Origin: Oreohelix idahoensis
Lineage: Eukaryota > Mollusca > Gastropoda > Stylommatophora > Oreohelicidae
Assembly: GCA_024509875.1 (NCBI GenBank)
Contig: JAMPIV010015294.1
Coordinates: 248,001 to 312,000, forward strand
Direction: 5' to 3'
Length of the DNA stretch: 64,000 nt
Made by a program: the position numbers and the translations under genes. The notes beneath the pieces were generated by a model. That model searched no databases. It was not told the origin of the DNA and saw only the letters and a list, made by a program, of their open reading frames with translations. Shown here piece by piece: positions 1-11,985 of the stretch (its first letter is position 1; each line of letters starts with the position of its first letter).

Positions 1-1387
1 TTTATAGGCTTCATGGGACTCTTGTTGTGCAGAGTTTGCCTGAAAATGTGGTTTATGTCTTCTGTTTTGAGATCTACCTCGGTTATTATTACCTCTGTAG
101 TTATTGTTACCTCTATTGTAACCCCTATTTGGGTTTGAGTCACAGTTCTCTTGGTTACCATTATCATATTCATCATAATGAGTATCTCTGTAATTGCGAT
201 CTTGTTGACTCCAAGACGGATACCTCGGATAGTTTCTATAATTACTTTCTCTATGGAAATTACTATAATTGTGACCACCCCTGTGTCGAGAGCTATCAGC
301 TCGTCTCCAGTTCTTTGAAGAAGAACCCTGAAATGATTGGTTACCTTGGTTTTGATAACTATTATGGTTACCTTTTTTATCAAATCTGTTTTGAGGTCCC
401 TGAAATCTGTGTGAATAATTAGGATTGTATGGTGTTGCTGAAGCAACTGGCATACTCTCCTTAATCTTAGTGTTGCCAAAAGTCACGTCGGGGTGTGCAG
501 TGACATATTGGGAACAATATTCTTCCATTTCCTTTAGAGATTTGGGTTTACGCTCATGTATAAATTCAAGGAATGGTTTGTTAACACATGACATAATCTT
601 ATCTCTGAGCAACAAATCCATAAGTCCTTCATACGTTTTTTCTGTTTTGGAAAGCTCAATCCAACGATCAACTGTGAGACGTGCCTTTGCAATGAATTCT
701 GAGAATTCTACACCTGTCTCAGGCACCATCGTCTTAAACAAAAGGCGATAGCCTTCCTCACTTAGCTGGTATTTTTTTTATCAAAGCCGCCCTAATGACA
801 TCATAATTATCCTTATCTGCTTCTCCTACAAGGCATAACCTAGTCAGAGATTCACCTTTCAAGTTTTCTGCTAATTGGTTAGCATATTGTGATTTATCCA
901 CATTATGTGTACGACAAGAACGTTCAAATCTATCCAGCCAGAATGTAATATCGTCACTGGACTGATTGAACGGTGGAACCTTAACCTTGTAAGTAGAAGG
1001 TTTACCATTACCACTAGATGCCTGATTAACATTACTCATACTTGTCAATCTCAATTTCTCTAACTCAAATTCATGTTCTCTTATTGCTTTTTTTTCTTCA
1101 GCTTCTCTGTCTAATCTTTTTAGTTCAGCTTCCCTGTCTAATCTTTTTTGTTCAGCTTCAAATCTCCTTTCCTCCACCTGCATCTGCAATTTCTTTAGTT
1201 CAGCAGCAGCATCAGCTTCTTTTTCTAATCTTTTCTCTTCAGCCAGAGCTTTTCTCTCTTCTGCAGCAGCTTTTCTCTCTTCTGCAGCTAATGCTTTGTC
1301 ATATTGAGCAACTGCCCATTCTTCTAATTGTTGACCAGTCTTATCAAGGGCTTTCCCTTGTATAATGAAGTATTCTAATGTAGACAT
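1..1387 (-). pseudogene. Ty3/gypsy Gag, 5' part, truncated by window edge
   Basis: Reads leftwards from an ATG at 1385-1387 (protein begins MSTLEYFIIQGKAL). The first 210 residues hold a long, highly charged Glu/Lys/Ala/Arg coiled coil (residues about 30-125) followed by a capsid-like part (KVKVPPFN, FWLDRFER). The frame breaks in a T-run near 770-780; the same protein continues in another frame towards position 1 (DRWIEL, DLLLRDK, HERKPK, TAHP), ending in an Arg/Asn/Gly-rich tail. The same landmarks occur in the gags starting at 24290, 49090 and 57789, which places it in the same gypsy group. Protease, integrase and RT would lie left of the window. The frameshift makes it non-functional as read; no zinc knuckle is visible before the edge. 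Confidence 0.8.
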
Positions 1388-4029
1388 GATGTCTAACAAT
1401 AATACTAATCACCTGAAATAATAATAATACCACAAGTTCTTAATGACTTGATTAATCAGCACACTATCCCAATATCTGTGGGTCACAAGCCTTAATAAGG
1501 TCTTGTATAACAGTAATAATAATCAAGTACTGGTTTTTACCATAATCCAAGTGCAGTGCACAGGCAATAGTGTCTTATGAAATATACCTATATAAAACAT
1601 ATGTCAACCAACAGAATACATAAAGTACAAATAAGACTGACAATACGAAAACGTTTGCAGAAATCAAATAAATCAAATAGGGAAATCAATGAAAGTAATC
1701 ACTGAATCTGCAAGGAATAACAAAACAAATGACGTCACAGTATATGAATATAAATTGTGAATAGAACTGAAAGATAGAAAAGGGTAGACCAACAAACTAC
1801 AAACAATTCAAAACAAAACTAAAGAACAAAGAAATATTACAAAAATAACAATAATTACAGTCTTCACAGCTAACACAAATAGCAACTAGTTGTTGCAAGC
1901 AAATTTCCAATTAAGGAAATTGCACCTAAAGAAAACGCCCACAACGGACCCTCTATGACGTGGGATATTCTGTTGTGAGGACACCGCCCAACCTAAACAC
2001 AACCCGCTGACATATAAACTAACATACTATACAAACAAATAACATGTAAACATAAATATATAAATTATGTGTATGATAGTATGTGTTGCAAAATAGGCTC
2101 AGTTTTACAGTAATGGCAAAGTTATTCTTGTAAAAATAAATAAACTGCCACTTTATTGAATTACAAATTTTGGCCTTAAATATTAAAGTTCATATATAGA
2201 AAACAAGAAGATCCATCGATGAAAATAGGACTTCTTAGTTCAATAATACTGTCTTCCTGTTAATATTGACAAGAACTGATCCAACTGTTCTGTGAAACTC
2301 TGTAATGTCTAATGTAAAAATGTCAACAACGCTGACCTACATACTGCATTCACTTGACAGGTCACGTGACGAAGTGTTGACAAAGAGCAAACTAATACTG
2401 CAAGTGTGTCGTATCAGCCACAGGAAACGGTCTGGTATCGGTAGTCTGTTGACTTCTTAACTTCTGCGAGGTCAAACCCAGAAAGCTGGTCCACCAGTTG
2501 ATAAAGTCTCTCTATTGTTGATAACTCTATTTTCTTTGCTCATCATCAGTTGATAAATATAAGCTCACTAGAACATCACCAGAGCTACATGCTGTGTTGT
2601 TGTGTTGCTTGTGGTTTGAGTATGGAATGTCAACTCGACCTACGCAGTGGTGTGTAGACATAGATTGTGAGTATAATATGCGAATGATAAGAAGAGTTCG
2701 TGGTGTTGACAAATGGTCTTTTTCTCACTCATGTATGGCTGGAAGTCATCGACACCAACGACTGTGTACCTTTGCTACAGTTTAATTGGACGTACACACT
2801 CGACAGCACGAATAGTGACAAATCACAGGTTGGCATAATACATCATAGTACAGTGGATAAATGGTCTTGCAATGATACATGGGCACTCATGTAGAATAAT
2901 AGCATAATGGACTGTCAGTAGACAAGCACTCAGTATTGCCCACATATATATATCATCTGAGTTTACTGACAAAGCACGTCAGATTATAAACAACGTTCAA
3001 GATGGCTTCTAGACCTAACCTCGTCTAGCGAAGATTCCTTGAAATAATATTCAGCACATATTTTCTCATATAATCATATTGAACCGCTAGTACTGGGTTC
3101 TCATGTGTAGCAGTGATCTCTGGACTCATCAAGCGATAATACGGGGTATCCCTTTCTCTTCTTGAAAGTCACAAAATATTTGGATACAAGATGGCTTCTC
3201 TCGTGAGCTGTCACTCACGTTTGGATACAGATAAAGAATCTGTATTAAAGTTAGTCATTCATTAAATGTTCTCATAGCTCTGTAGATTCTATCATGATAC
3301 AATTGACTTCATCATACAAGATATAGTGCTGCTAGGAATGAATGTCGTTTTCATCTAGATAAATATTTCCTCAGACGTACAAATCGTGTCTATCGAGAAA
3401 CGGTGGCTTAGCCAGAGTTCATAAGAAGTATCTTTTGTTACCTTGGTATCAGAAATATGATTCTGCCATTCCTTGGCAATAAGAATAAACACTGGGGTAA
3501 AGCATACACGATAGGTCTAGACGACTATCACTTTCCCCACAAATACTGAGATCACTTTTTCCGGCGACAAGCCGCTACACAAAAATCACAGCCCCATCAG
3601 GACGAAGCCAAATCACACCTCTCTAGCGACACATCCGCCGAACAGCCCTTTGACCTTTCTATCGACCAAAGACCATATAGTTCGACTTAGATATGTAAAG
3701 ATATACAGATATAAGACAGACTCGTCCTGCCCAGACAAACAATACACATAAATTCAGGCCATAGATACACTGAAGCAAGAACAACCTATTTCTACCCAAA
3801 CAAAGAATAAATCGCAGTAAAACTGGATTCATCCGCGGAGTTCGATTGAAAGTGACGACACTCCTTTCAAGGGAAGTAACTCAATAATGACTTTTCCTTA
3901 AGCACTAAAAAGTATCTATTTTGTTTACAAAATATTTGCGAACATAACAAGCATACAAATGTATTATATTGTAAGATATCAAAGACTGCACGTAACACAT
4001 ATCCATCTTACAAACTTATGCACTAACTA
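1388..4029. other. No gene recognised; probable gypsy leader, then unknown
   Basis: AT-rich sequence without a convincing ORF. By comparison with the gypsy copies to the right (1.2-2.2 kb between 5' LTR and gag) the part next to 1387 is probably the leader of the minus-strand element, but I could not find a matching LTR pair or primer-binding site. A short (TA)n run lies at about 2944-2953. The phrase ACAAGATGGCTTCT occurs twice (near 2998 and 3186). Confidence 0.4.
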
Positions 4030-6545
4030 AAGAACACAGCGAGGAAGAAATAGAAGAATACTATGAAGAGTTAAACACACACTTAAACCAGTCAAATCTA
4101 CAGATGTGTTGATAGTAATGGGTGATATGAATGCAAAAGTAGGAAAAGGAAAATACAAGAAAATAGTAGGACAGTATGGATTAGAACAAGAAATGATAGA
4201 GGAGACAGACTTATCCAGTTCTGTGAAGAAAACCAGCTGGTCATATGAAACACCTTTTTTGAACACCACCTAAGGAAATTATACACATGGAAAAGTCCAG
4301 GAGATGTAACAAGAAATCAAATTGACTATATCATGATAAAACATAGTTTTAAGAACAGTGTCACAATTGCAAAGACACATCCTGGCGCCGACATAAATTC
4401 AGATCACAATCCGGTTGTCATCAAAGTAAATAGAAAGCTGAAAAGAACAGGAAACAGAAGACAGGAGGAACCCCAGATAGAAATATCAGCACTGAAACAA
4501 CCAGATATAAAACAAAAATATCTAGTCGACGTCAAAAATAGATATCAACAGTTACTGACAGAAAGCATGGAGCAGTATAGAAGAGAAAACCCAGAAGAAA
4601 AAGTAACCACAAAATGGGAATGCTTAAAAACAAGCATTTAATCAGCAAATGCAAATTTACCTAAAAAGGAGCCTAAGAAAAATCAAATTTGGATGACAGA
4701 TGACATCTTGAATAAAATGGCAGAAAGAAAGAAAGCAAAAAACACTCCAGAATATAAAACAATAGACAATGACATACGTACTATGTGTAGACGAGCAAAA
4801 AAACGGTGGATAGAAACAAAATGCAAGAAAATAGAAGACTTGGAAACAAAGCACATGACAAGAGATATGCATGAAGAAAAAAAGAAATTATTAAATAAGT
4901 CGCGGTTTGCCCAAGGAGGAGGCTGTATCAAGAACAAAAATGGTGTAATCTTACTTGATGAGAAAGACATATCAAACAGATGGGCAGAGTACGTAAAAGA
5001 ACTAATCGAGGACAACAGAGGTAAAAAACCATCACCAGATTCTAATAAAGGCCCAAACATTCTCAGATCAGAAGTAGAGAATGCAATACATATGATACAG
5101 AAAGGAAAATCAGCAGGCATAGACAACATAAAAATTGAAATGATAGAAGCCCTGGAGAGCTTTGGTATAGATACAATCACAGATCTGTGCAACGATATAT
5201 ACAATATTGGATATATACCACATGACATGAAGAGATCAGTTTTTATAACATTGCCCAAAAAACCTAACGCAACAGAATGTTCAGACTTCAGAACAATCAG
5301 CCTGATGAGTCATGCAATTAAGATACTGCTCAAAATCATACAGGAAAGAATAAAAAGTAAGGAAGGACTGCGAAATCCAAGAAGAACAGTTTGGTTTTAG
5401 ACGGAACAGTGGAACAAGAGAGGCAATATTTTGCCTAAATATTAGCAGAAAAATATACAGAGGTCCAAAAAAAGTATGTACATGTGCTTCATTGACTATA
5501 AGAAGGCTTTTGACAGAGTCCATCATGAGAAAATAATTGAATGCCTCGACGACATAGGTATTGATGGAAAAGATATAAGAATACTCAGTAACCTTTATTG
5601 GGAGAAAACTGCCACAGTAAGATCTGGAAGGAATTATTCACCATACATAGACATAAAAAGAGGTGTCAGACAAGGTTGTGTGCTGTCCCCCTGCCTATTT
5701 AATCTATACACCGAAAAAACTGTCAAACAGATGCAGGAAATGCCAGGACTGAACATCAGTGGAAGGTCAATAAACAACCTTAGATATGCAGATGATTCCG
5801 TGTTGTTAGCTGAAAGCGAACAGTAGTTACAAGAACTAGTGAAGCAAGTGAACAGTATAAGTCATGAGTATGGATTTGACATTAATATTGAAAAAACAAA
5901 AACTATGATAATTAGCAAAACAAATGATAAGCCCACATTAAAGATAAGCGTAAATGGGAATATCCTGGAACAAGTCTACTTATATCTTGGTCATATAATA
6001 ACAAGATGGCAGATGTGAAACAGAAATCAAGAAGAGAATAGGAATGGCCAAAACTACATGAAACATATACACATCTAAACAGTTATCTTTCAAATTAAAA
6101 CTGAGAATCATAGTGTTATATATATTCTGCATTACTGTACGGTGTAGAAACATGGACGATGAATAAGCAATTGGAAGAAAGAATTGAGGCTCTTGAAATG
6201 TGGATATATAGAAGAATGGGGCGTATCTCATGGAAAGAGATGAAAACAAATAAGGAGGTCCTAGAAAATCTAGGTATGAATAGAGAACTAATGAGGGAGG
6301 TCAAAGTTCGGCAGCTAAAATACTTTGGCCACATAAAAAGGCATAACACCCTGCAGAAGACCATAACAGAAGGGAGAGTTGAAGGCAAACGTGCAAGGGG
6401 AAGACAGCACTATAAGTGGGAAGATAACGTCAAGAGATGGACAGGAAAGAGTCTATCAGAGTGCACCACCAAGACAAGAGACAGAAGACGTAGGAGATCA
6501 ATTACAGCCAACCTTCGTTGTGGAGATGGCAGCTGATAATGACAT
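4030..6545 (+). mobile_element. RTE-like non-LTR retrotransposon (LINE), 5'-truncated
   Basis: A contiguous copy from inside the endonuclease to the C-terminal tail. The 3' end, just after GGAGATGGCAGCTGATAATG, is shared with the deleted copy at 14313-14795. No poly(A) tail or target duplication is evident. The element lies downstream of the host gene's last coding exon. Confidence 0.8.
4090..6536 (+). pseudogene. LINE endonuclease-reverse transcriptase, broken frames
   Basis: Order of parts: endonuclease remnant with VMGDMNAKVGKGK near 4115 and RNQIDYIMI then SDHNPV near 4310-4410; linker and RT fingers at 4693-5400 (GKSAGIDNIKIEM, ECSDFRTISL); RT palm at 5476-5826 with FIDYKKAFDRV, GVRQGCVLSP and the catalytic YADD (LRYADDSVLL); RT thumb in another frame after a stop at 5824 (IEKTKTMII); C-terminal part at 6159-6536 (MWIYRRMGRISW, KYFGHIKRH, RWTGKSLSE). 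The endonuclease nicks target DNA and the RT copies the element RNA at the nick in living copies. At least four frame changes or stops make this copy dead. The family assignment to the RTE-type group rests on overall layout and the typical C-terminus. Confidence 0.8.
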
Positions 6546-8394
6546 TAAACTGTAGCCTGTTGTTGTGTGTTTGTTGGTGTATACCTTCAGAGTTTCATCT
6601 TTATTTTTAGCTAACAGAAGATGGTCATTTCATGCCATATCTGCTTCTCAACATATAAATAATTGATCAATCCAACATTCTATTCTGTGGTCTGGTGATA
6701 TCCATGAAGGCTTACATACATTCTATTTCTCTCCTTTCAGCTCCCTATGGAGCAGATACGTTCAACCAGTCGTCCCCCCTGTTTTGAGTAATTGGTACAA
6801 GTAAGCTTACGTACAGTCCTTAAAACATAGTGTGTTTACAGCATATAAACACAGATAAAATAATAAATTAAAAAATAATTGGATTATCTTTTCATGTTTT
6901 TTATTTTGCACAAGATGACAAGCAAATACATTTGTATCCAGCGATGATTATAAACAAACCCCTGGCATCATACACAACAACATGCAACACTGCAGAAATT
7001 ATTATGAAAGTCAGTAAAACAACAAGCAACTATTTGAAAGACATAACTATGAAAATGGATGTAAAAGCTATTAGTAATGAAGGATGAAATAACCATAATT
7101 TGATTTAAATGTCTGGAGACAAACAATAAAATGTCTGAAGAGAAACAATAAGTACAAACATAAACTTTAGAGACAAACCATAAGTACAAACATAAACTTT
7201 AGAGACAAACCATAAGTACAAACATAAACTTTAGAGACAAACCATAAGTACAAACATAAACTTTAGAGACAAACAATAAGTACAAACAGAAAAGGGCAAT
7301 GGGTACACAAAAAATATCTGCAAAGTTTGCTACATGGCCCTGACAAAAAGGACAGACAGATCAAAGAGATGGAAATCATGGAGACATAATAAGTATAGGC
7401 AGAAACCACACAGAATTAGGAAAACAAGCATAAACTGTAACCACAAATACCTCACCAAAAAGACTAACAAGTAGACATAAACTGCCTGGTCATACAACAA
7501 CCAGCACAAAGAAATACATTATATATGCTAACAATAACCTCATAAACACTCAGAACATGAGAAAGGAAGTACTGCCAAGACATTCATAATTAATACCTCC
7601 TATATGGGGTACAAAGCTATTTACCACAGCAGTGAAATTACTGAAAAGCTCTAAATGCAGGACCTTCTGATAGAAAACAACCTATTTACATAAAAATATG
7701 TTTCCAGGTTTACTAAACATGTATAAACGCACTATTTCTAAATGTTTATACAACAATAAATATTCCCAAAGGAACAAAAAAATACCAAGAAAGTCATGAA
7801 ACCCACAATGAAAAGTCTTCCTGGCATGGATCAAACTCAGGCTGTCATGTGAACAAGCCTACTCTAACAAACCTTACCACGGTTAACGTCAATTGACCAC
7901 TCCACCGTTATAATATATTTTCCATGGCAGCGAACATACAGAGTTACCCATCTTTATGATGACATTAATCACCAAGCAGGCAAGAATATAAATATCACCA
8001 AGATGTGATGGTATGCTGTAAACATTGAAAAACCATGATCGCACACATTGCCATAATGGAGCAAATGGATTAAAAGTGGTTTTCTCATACACAGTACCTA
8101 CTTTGTGGCCTTGACATTAATAAATAACATTTTTAATGGACAAAAAATATAAGAACATACGTGTAGACAGGATGTAGAAATAAGAGATGAAAGGGATAAA
8201 CAAGAAAGAGAAAAACCTTGTTTGAGTAGCACTGGACAGAACAGAGTGTGTTCCACAGGGAGCTAGTCCAAGGCTAATGGGGGTTAGGGTTATTGTTTAT
8301 GCTTTGTCCAGAGAACAACAGTATCTGCTTGAACTATCAATTACAATTTCCAAAGTTCAAATTAATTTCCAGTCAAAGTAGTCCACGGTCAAAT
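6546..8394. other. No gene recognised
   Basis: AT-rich sequence with no ORF resembling a protein. It contains the 32-bp tandem repeat listed separately and a lone GGGTTAGGGTT near 8280. Confidence 0.5.
7148..7300. repeat. Tandem repeat, 32-bp unit, about 4.7 copies
   Basis: Unit starts ATAAGTACAAACATAAACTT and continues TAGAGACAAACC. Copies start at 7148, 7180, 7212, 7244 and 7276; they are almost identical and the last is partial. Confidence 0.9.
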
Positions 8395-8558
8395 TACGAG
8401 GGTGAGTCAAATGAAAACAGGAAATATGTTATAACAATAAGAATAATCATGCCATTATATTGTAACTTGCCAATATTGTTGACCTGGATGTCTCGAGTGT
8501 CATGCACGCGCCATCGCGGTGATGACGCATAAGGTGACGTCATAATGACGTTTTAAAG

Positions 8559-9484
8559 ATGGCCGCCATGCTAGTGGAATGCACCAAACAGCAGCAGCGT
8601 TCTGTTATTCAATTTTTGATCAGCGAAGGGGTGAAACCAATAGAAATTCATTGGCGAATGAAGCTCAAGTACGGTGATGCATGCATGTCAAGGTCGCAGG
8701 TGTATGAATGATGTACAAAGTTCAAAAACGGCGTGATTTCTGTGACAGATTGTTCACGACCGGGTCAGGCACACAGAGTAGTGACTCCAGAATCGATAGC
8801 AACCGTTGAATGACTCGTACAGGGAAACCGCCGATTGACTGTGGATGATATTGCCACACATCTTGACATCAGTCACGGTTCAGCACACCACATCATCTCT
8901 GATGTGCTACAGTACCACAAAGTGTCTGCAAGGTAGGTGCCACGGCAGCTTACTCCAGAATTGAAACGACGCATTGATGCTTGTCAAGAACTTTTGCGGC
9001 GATTCAAAACAGAAGGTGGTGGTGACGAAACTTGCGTTCACTACCACGAACCTGAAACAAAGCGAGCGAGCAAGGAATGGCGCCATCCCTCCTCGCCGAA
9101 ACCGAAGAAGTTCCGCACGCAGCCATCTGCAGGGAAGGTAATGCTGACTCTCTTTTGGGATGAACGAGGCGTTATTTTAGAGCACTACATGCCAAGGGGC
9201 AACACTGTCACCAGTGACACGTATACAGAGCTTCTCAGGAATCATCTTCGACCCGCAATCAAATCCAAATGACATGGACTTTTGAGTAAAGGTGTAATTT
9301 TGCAACATGACAATGCTCGACCCCATACAGCCCATGCAACGACTGAAACCATCGAGGCCCTGCATTTTCAGTGTCTCCCACATCCACCTTACTCGCCAGA
9401 CCTAGCCCCAAGTGATTTCCACCTGTTTGGACGACTCAAAGAGGCATTGGGAGGAAAGACTTTCAGGTCCGATGAAGAGGTACA
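8559..9484 (+). pseudogene. Mariner transposase (DD34D), degraded
   Basis: ATG at 8559-8561. The N-terminal helix-turn-helix region reads VIQFLISEGVKPIEIH, then SRSQVYE-stop and LTVDDIATHLDISHGSAHHI. A short internal deletion has joined RRFKTEGG directly to GDETCVHYHEPETK, the first catalytic Asp block. The second Asp lies in LQHDNARPHTA near 9305 and the third in PDLAPSDFHLF near 9410, with 34 residues between them as expected for mariner. Stops occur at about 8708, 8810, 8935 and 9270. Beyond FRSDEEVQ the C-terminus is lost and the inverted arm begins. A cut-and-paste transposase in origin, inactive here. Confidence 0.85.
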
Positions 9485-9900
9485 GCGTCGTTGTTTCAAT
9501 TCTGGAGTAAGCTGCCGTGGCACCCACCTTGCAGACACTTTGTGGTACTGTAGCACATCAGAGATGATGTGGCGTGCTGAACCGTGACTGATGTCAAGAT
9601 GTGTGGCAATATCATCCACAGTCAATCGGCGGTTTCCCTGTACGAGTCGTTCAACGGTTGCTATCGATTCTGGAGTCACTACTCTGTGTGCCTGACCCGG
9701 TCGTGAACAATCTGTCACAGAAATCAAGCCGTTTTTAACTTTGTACACCATTCATACACCTGCAACCTTGACATGCATGCATCACCGTACTTGAGCTTCA
9801 TTCGCAGATGAATTTCTATTGGTTTCACCCCTTCGCTGATAAAAAATTGAATAACAAAACGCTGCTGCTGTTTGGTGTATTCCACTAGCGGGGTAGCCAT
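9485..9900 (-). pseudogene. Second, inverted N-terminal mariner transposase fragment
   Basis: Minus-strand start at 9898-9900. It repeats the N-terminal third of the transposase read on the plus strand: MVYKVKNGLISVTDCS, TVERLVQGNRRLTVDDI, HVLQ-type block, then WVPRQLTPELKQR, where it meets the central segment at about 9485. This arm has an open frame at two sites where the plus-strand arm has stops, so the arms have diverged since the inversion or the inverted arm came from a better copy. Confidence 0.8.
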
Positions 9901-10084
9901 CTTTAAAATGTCATTATGACGTCACCTCGATGGCGCATGCATGACACTCGAGACATCCAGGACAACAATATTGGCAAGTTACAATATAATGGCATGATTA
10001 TTCTCATTGTTATAACATATTTCCGGTTTTCACTTGACTCACCCTCGAAGTTTCTACATTCATCACAGACTTGACCCACATGGA

Positions 10085-10760
10085 CCATAGGCCCTCAACA
10101 CATGCACCAAATCTTCCTGTTCTGTGCTATTCATTCAAGCTTTTTCCATGTCTGCTTATCACCTTCATGTCTATTTCCCTTCTCCATGTGTTTTTGATCT
10201 CCTTGTATTTCTCTCAACTTGGAGAGACTGAGACCAGAACATGGATTGCCATGTAATGCTATCAACTGGTTTTCCATTGTGCGTCCTATCCAAAGCCAGC
10301 ATTTTCTGCCCACAACTAGGTATCACTAGTATTTGTCTGTTATTTCTATCAGTTCCACATTAGTGATCTTGTCATACTACATCAATACTTCTAATCTGCG
10401 CAAGCAGCTATTTATGTATCTGGCCAACACTTTTTTTTTAGGTTTTCTTTGTTTCAGAGCTGTTGATATGAGAGCCTTGACATATAAGTTGAAGATTTTT
10501 ATTTTTGTGTTGGACCCAATTATTTTTCCATTTTTTTTCCCACTGCAATAAAAGCTGCTCTTGCCTCTTGTATTCTTATTGTGATATCATTATCTGCTCC
10601 TCCAACTTTGTCTATGCTGACACCACCAAGATATATGTATAATCTCACATCTTGTAGGGATGTACCTGTAAATGCAATCTGGCTTTTGTTAATCACATTT
10701 ATTATTTGAATCTTTATCTTTTCTCTGTGGATTCTCATGACCAACTGCTGTGACCTCTCA
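10085..10760 (-). pseudogene. LINE (RTE-like) C-terminal fragment
   Basis: On the minus strand 10520-10744 reads KIKIQIINVINKSQIAF, DVRLYIYLGG, then VGGADNDITIRIQEARAAF, the region just downstream of the RT palm in RTE-type LINEs. Further along, near 10130-10320, shifted frames give KPVDSITWQ and TWKKLE, the usual LINE tail. Several stops and frame changes. It lies 0.5 kb past the stop codon of the host gene. Confidence 0.65.
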
Positions 10761-11276
10761 CGTCTAGCATCTGGTTAAAAAAAAATGGGACAGAAGAGCC
10801 AGATCACCGTGCCTACAAACACAGAGACAAACAATACATACTTACAACAGACATTTTTGCTCTACAAAGATGGTGGGCAGCTGGACAGCAGATTAACGTC
10901 AACAAACCTTGAGTGGTCACAAGATGGATGGACAATGAACAAACTTCAATTGTTTAGAAAATGTTAAAATACCAAACTTAATGAATTATTGTAAAAATGA
11001 AAACATGTCAACACCACAAAGGCAGCATATGATCAAATAACTGATCAAGCTTTATGGCACACAAAAATGTGCAAGCTAAGCATCTCTGTTAGGTAGTAGT
11101 TTAAAAAAAACACAAATTCACTTTAAGACAACTGTCATGCTCTTCTACTATAGAGATGCTTTTGTACACTTGTTCAACCTATCACAGAGCTGGTAAGAAA
11201 ATAAAAGTCAACAGCTCAAATTATTGGATACGATTATTTGAAAAAAAAAACAACAACAAATCAGCACAAGATGGTA

Positions 11277-11408
11277 TTAGTACGATTCATTGGCAGCCTT
11301 GAAGACAAGAATACTGTTGAAAATTTTAATGGCTGGTCCAAGTTTTATGTTCAGAAAGTTCATGAGGTCACTCTGCTGAAGCAGCAGAAATGAGTCTCCA
11401 TCCACCTG
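11277..11408 (-). CDS. L3MBTL: L3MBTL-like protein, last coding exon (C-terminal half of SAM domain)
   Basis: Acceptor CCTCAG at 11409-11414 (minus), phase 0, then 44 codons to TAA at 11277-11279. Reads QVDGDSFLLLQQSDLMNFL, then IKLGPAIKIFNSIL, and ends FKAANESY. This is the second half of a SAM domain (helices 3-5): the DG-x-x-FLLL and K-LGPA-KI signatures match the L3MBTL1/3/4 SAM. It joins in frame to FREE at the end of the exon at 14872-15110. SAM domains mediate homotypic or Polycomb-complex contacts in the nucleus; L3MBTL proteins bind methylated histone tails through MBT repeats and compact chromatin (family knowledge; MBT repeats are not in the window). The 3' UTR is not delimited. 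The paralogue cannot be fixed. Confidence 0.9.
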   Translation of the reverse strand, partial: QVDGDSFLLLQQSDLMNFLNIKLGPAIKIFNSILVFKAANESY

Positions 11409-11599
11409 CTGAGGAATGACAAAAAAGTATGATTTTAGGGGCAGATAAACCAGTCAGCATGTCTAACAAAAGACTGAATAACTAGCACAAAATAAATGGC
11501 AACTACTTCAGCCTATGACCCCTTTCTGGAATCAGACATTTTTTTGTTAATTATACTTTTCATTCATCACCCTTCAGTTCACCAAGGAGAATAGATCTT

Positions 11600-11880
11600 C
11601 AACTTATGAATGCCAACTCTTCATGCCCTGTGCCATCAACTCAATGTCTTCATGCCCTGTGCCATCAACTCAATGTCTTCATGCCCTGTGCCATCAACTC
11701 AATGTCTTCATGCCCTGTACCATCAACTCAATGTCTTCATAATTCCTTTTATGTCTGTCTCCAATTCTCTTCTCCTTGTTTTTCAGTGTCCCTCTACCTC
11801 TCTTACCCAGAGGGATCCCAGTATAAGGACTGTCTTGTAATACCATCAACAGGTTTTCCTCAATTGTGTACTATCCTTCG
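11600..11880 (-). pseudogene. LINE C-terminal scrap with internal tandem expansion
   Basis: Minus-strand reading gives KPVDGITRQSL and, after a stop, ERGRGTLKNKEKRIGDRHK, comparable to [11 protein letters not shown] and [14 protein letters not shown] in the fragment at 30975-31255. It is a decayed tail of the same LINE family. Its end is expanded into the 29-bp repeat at 11621-11736. Confidence 0.5.
11621..11736. repeat. Tandem repeat, 29-bp unit, 4 copies
   Basis: Unit TCATGCCCTGTGCCATCAAC plus TCAATGTCT; copies start at 11621, 11650, 11679 and 11708, with a single G/A change in the last. Confidence 0.9.
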
Positions 11881-11985
11881 TCAGCGTCTTCACATTACAT
11901 TATTAACATCTTTATTTAACGTGGCATTTGGTATGCAAAGCACTGAGAACCCAGCATTGCACACTAAGATTGGGGGATCATTTAA

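Larger units (their letters stand above)
8397..10047. mobile_element. Palindromic mariner element
   Basis: Both ends carry CGAGGGTGAGTCAA in inverted orientation, the left preceded by TA (8395-8396). The inverted identity is not a short TIR: it continues inward about 560 bp on each side (8397 to about 8970 against 10047 to about 9485), through the start codon and the N-terminal third of the transposase. The centre, about 8970-9485, is single-copy and holds the catalytic part. The structure looks like a mariner whose 3' end was replaced by an inverted copy of its own 5' end. Confidence 0.85.

Noticed and set aside
7148..7300. CRISPR-like regular repeats
   Set aside because: No spacers between units; eukaryotic context; simple tandem repeat.
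8270..8292. Telomere-like GGGTTAGGGTT
   Set aside because: A single partial unit, expected by chance.
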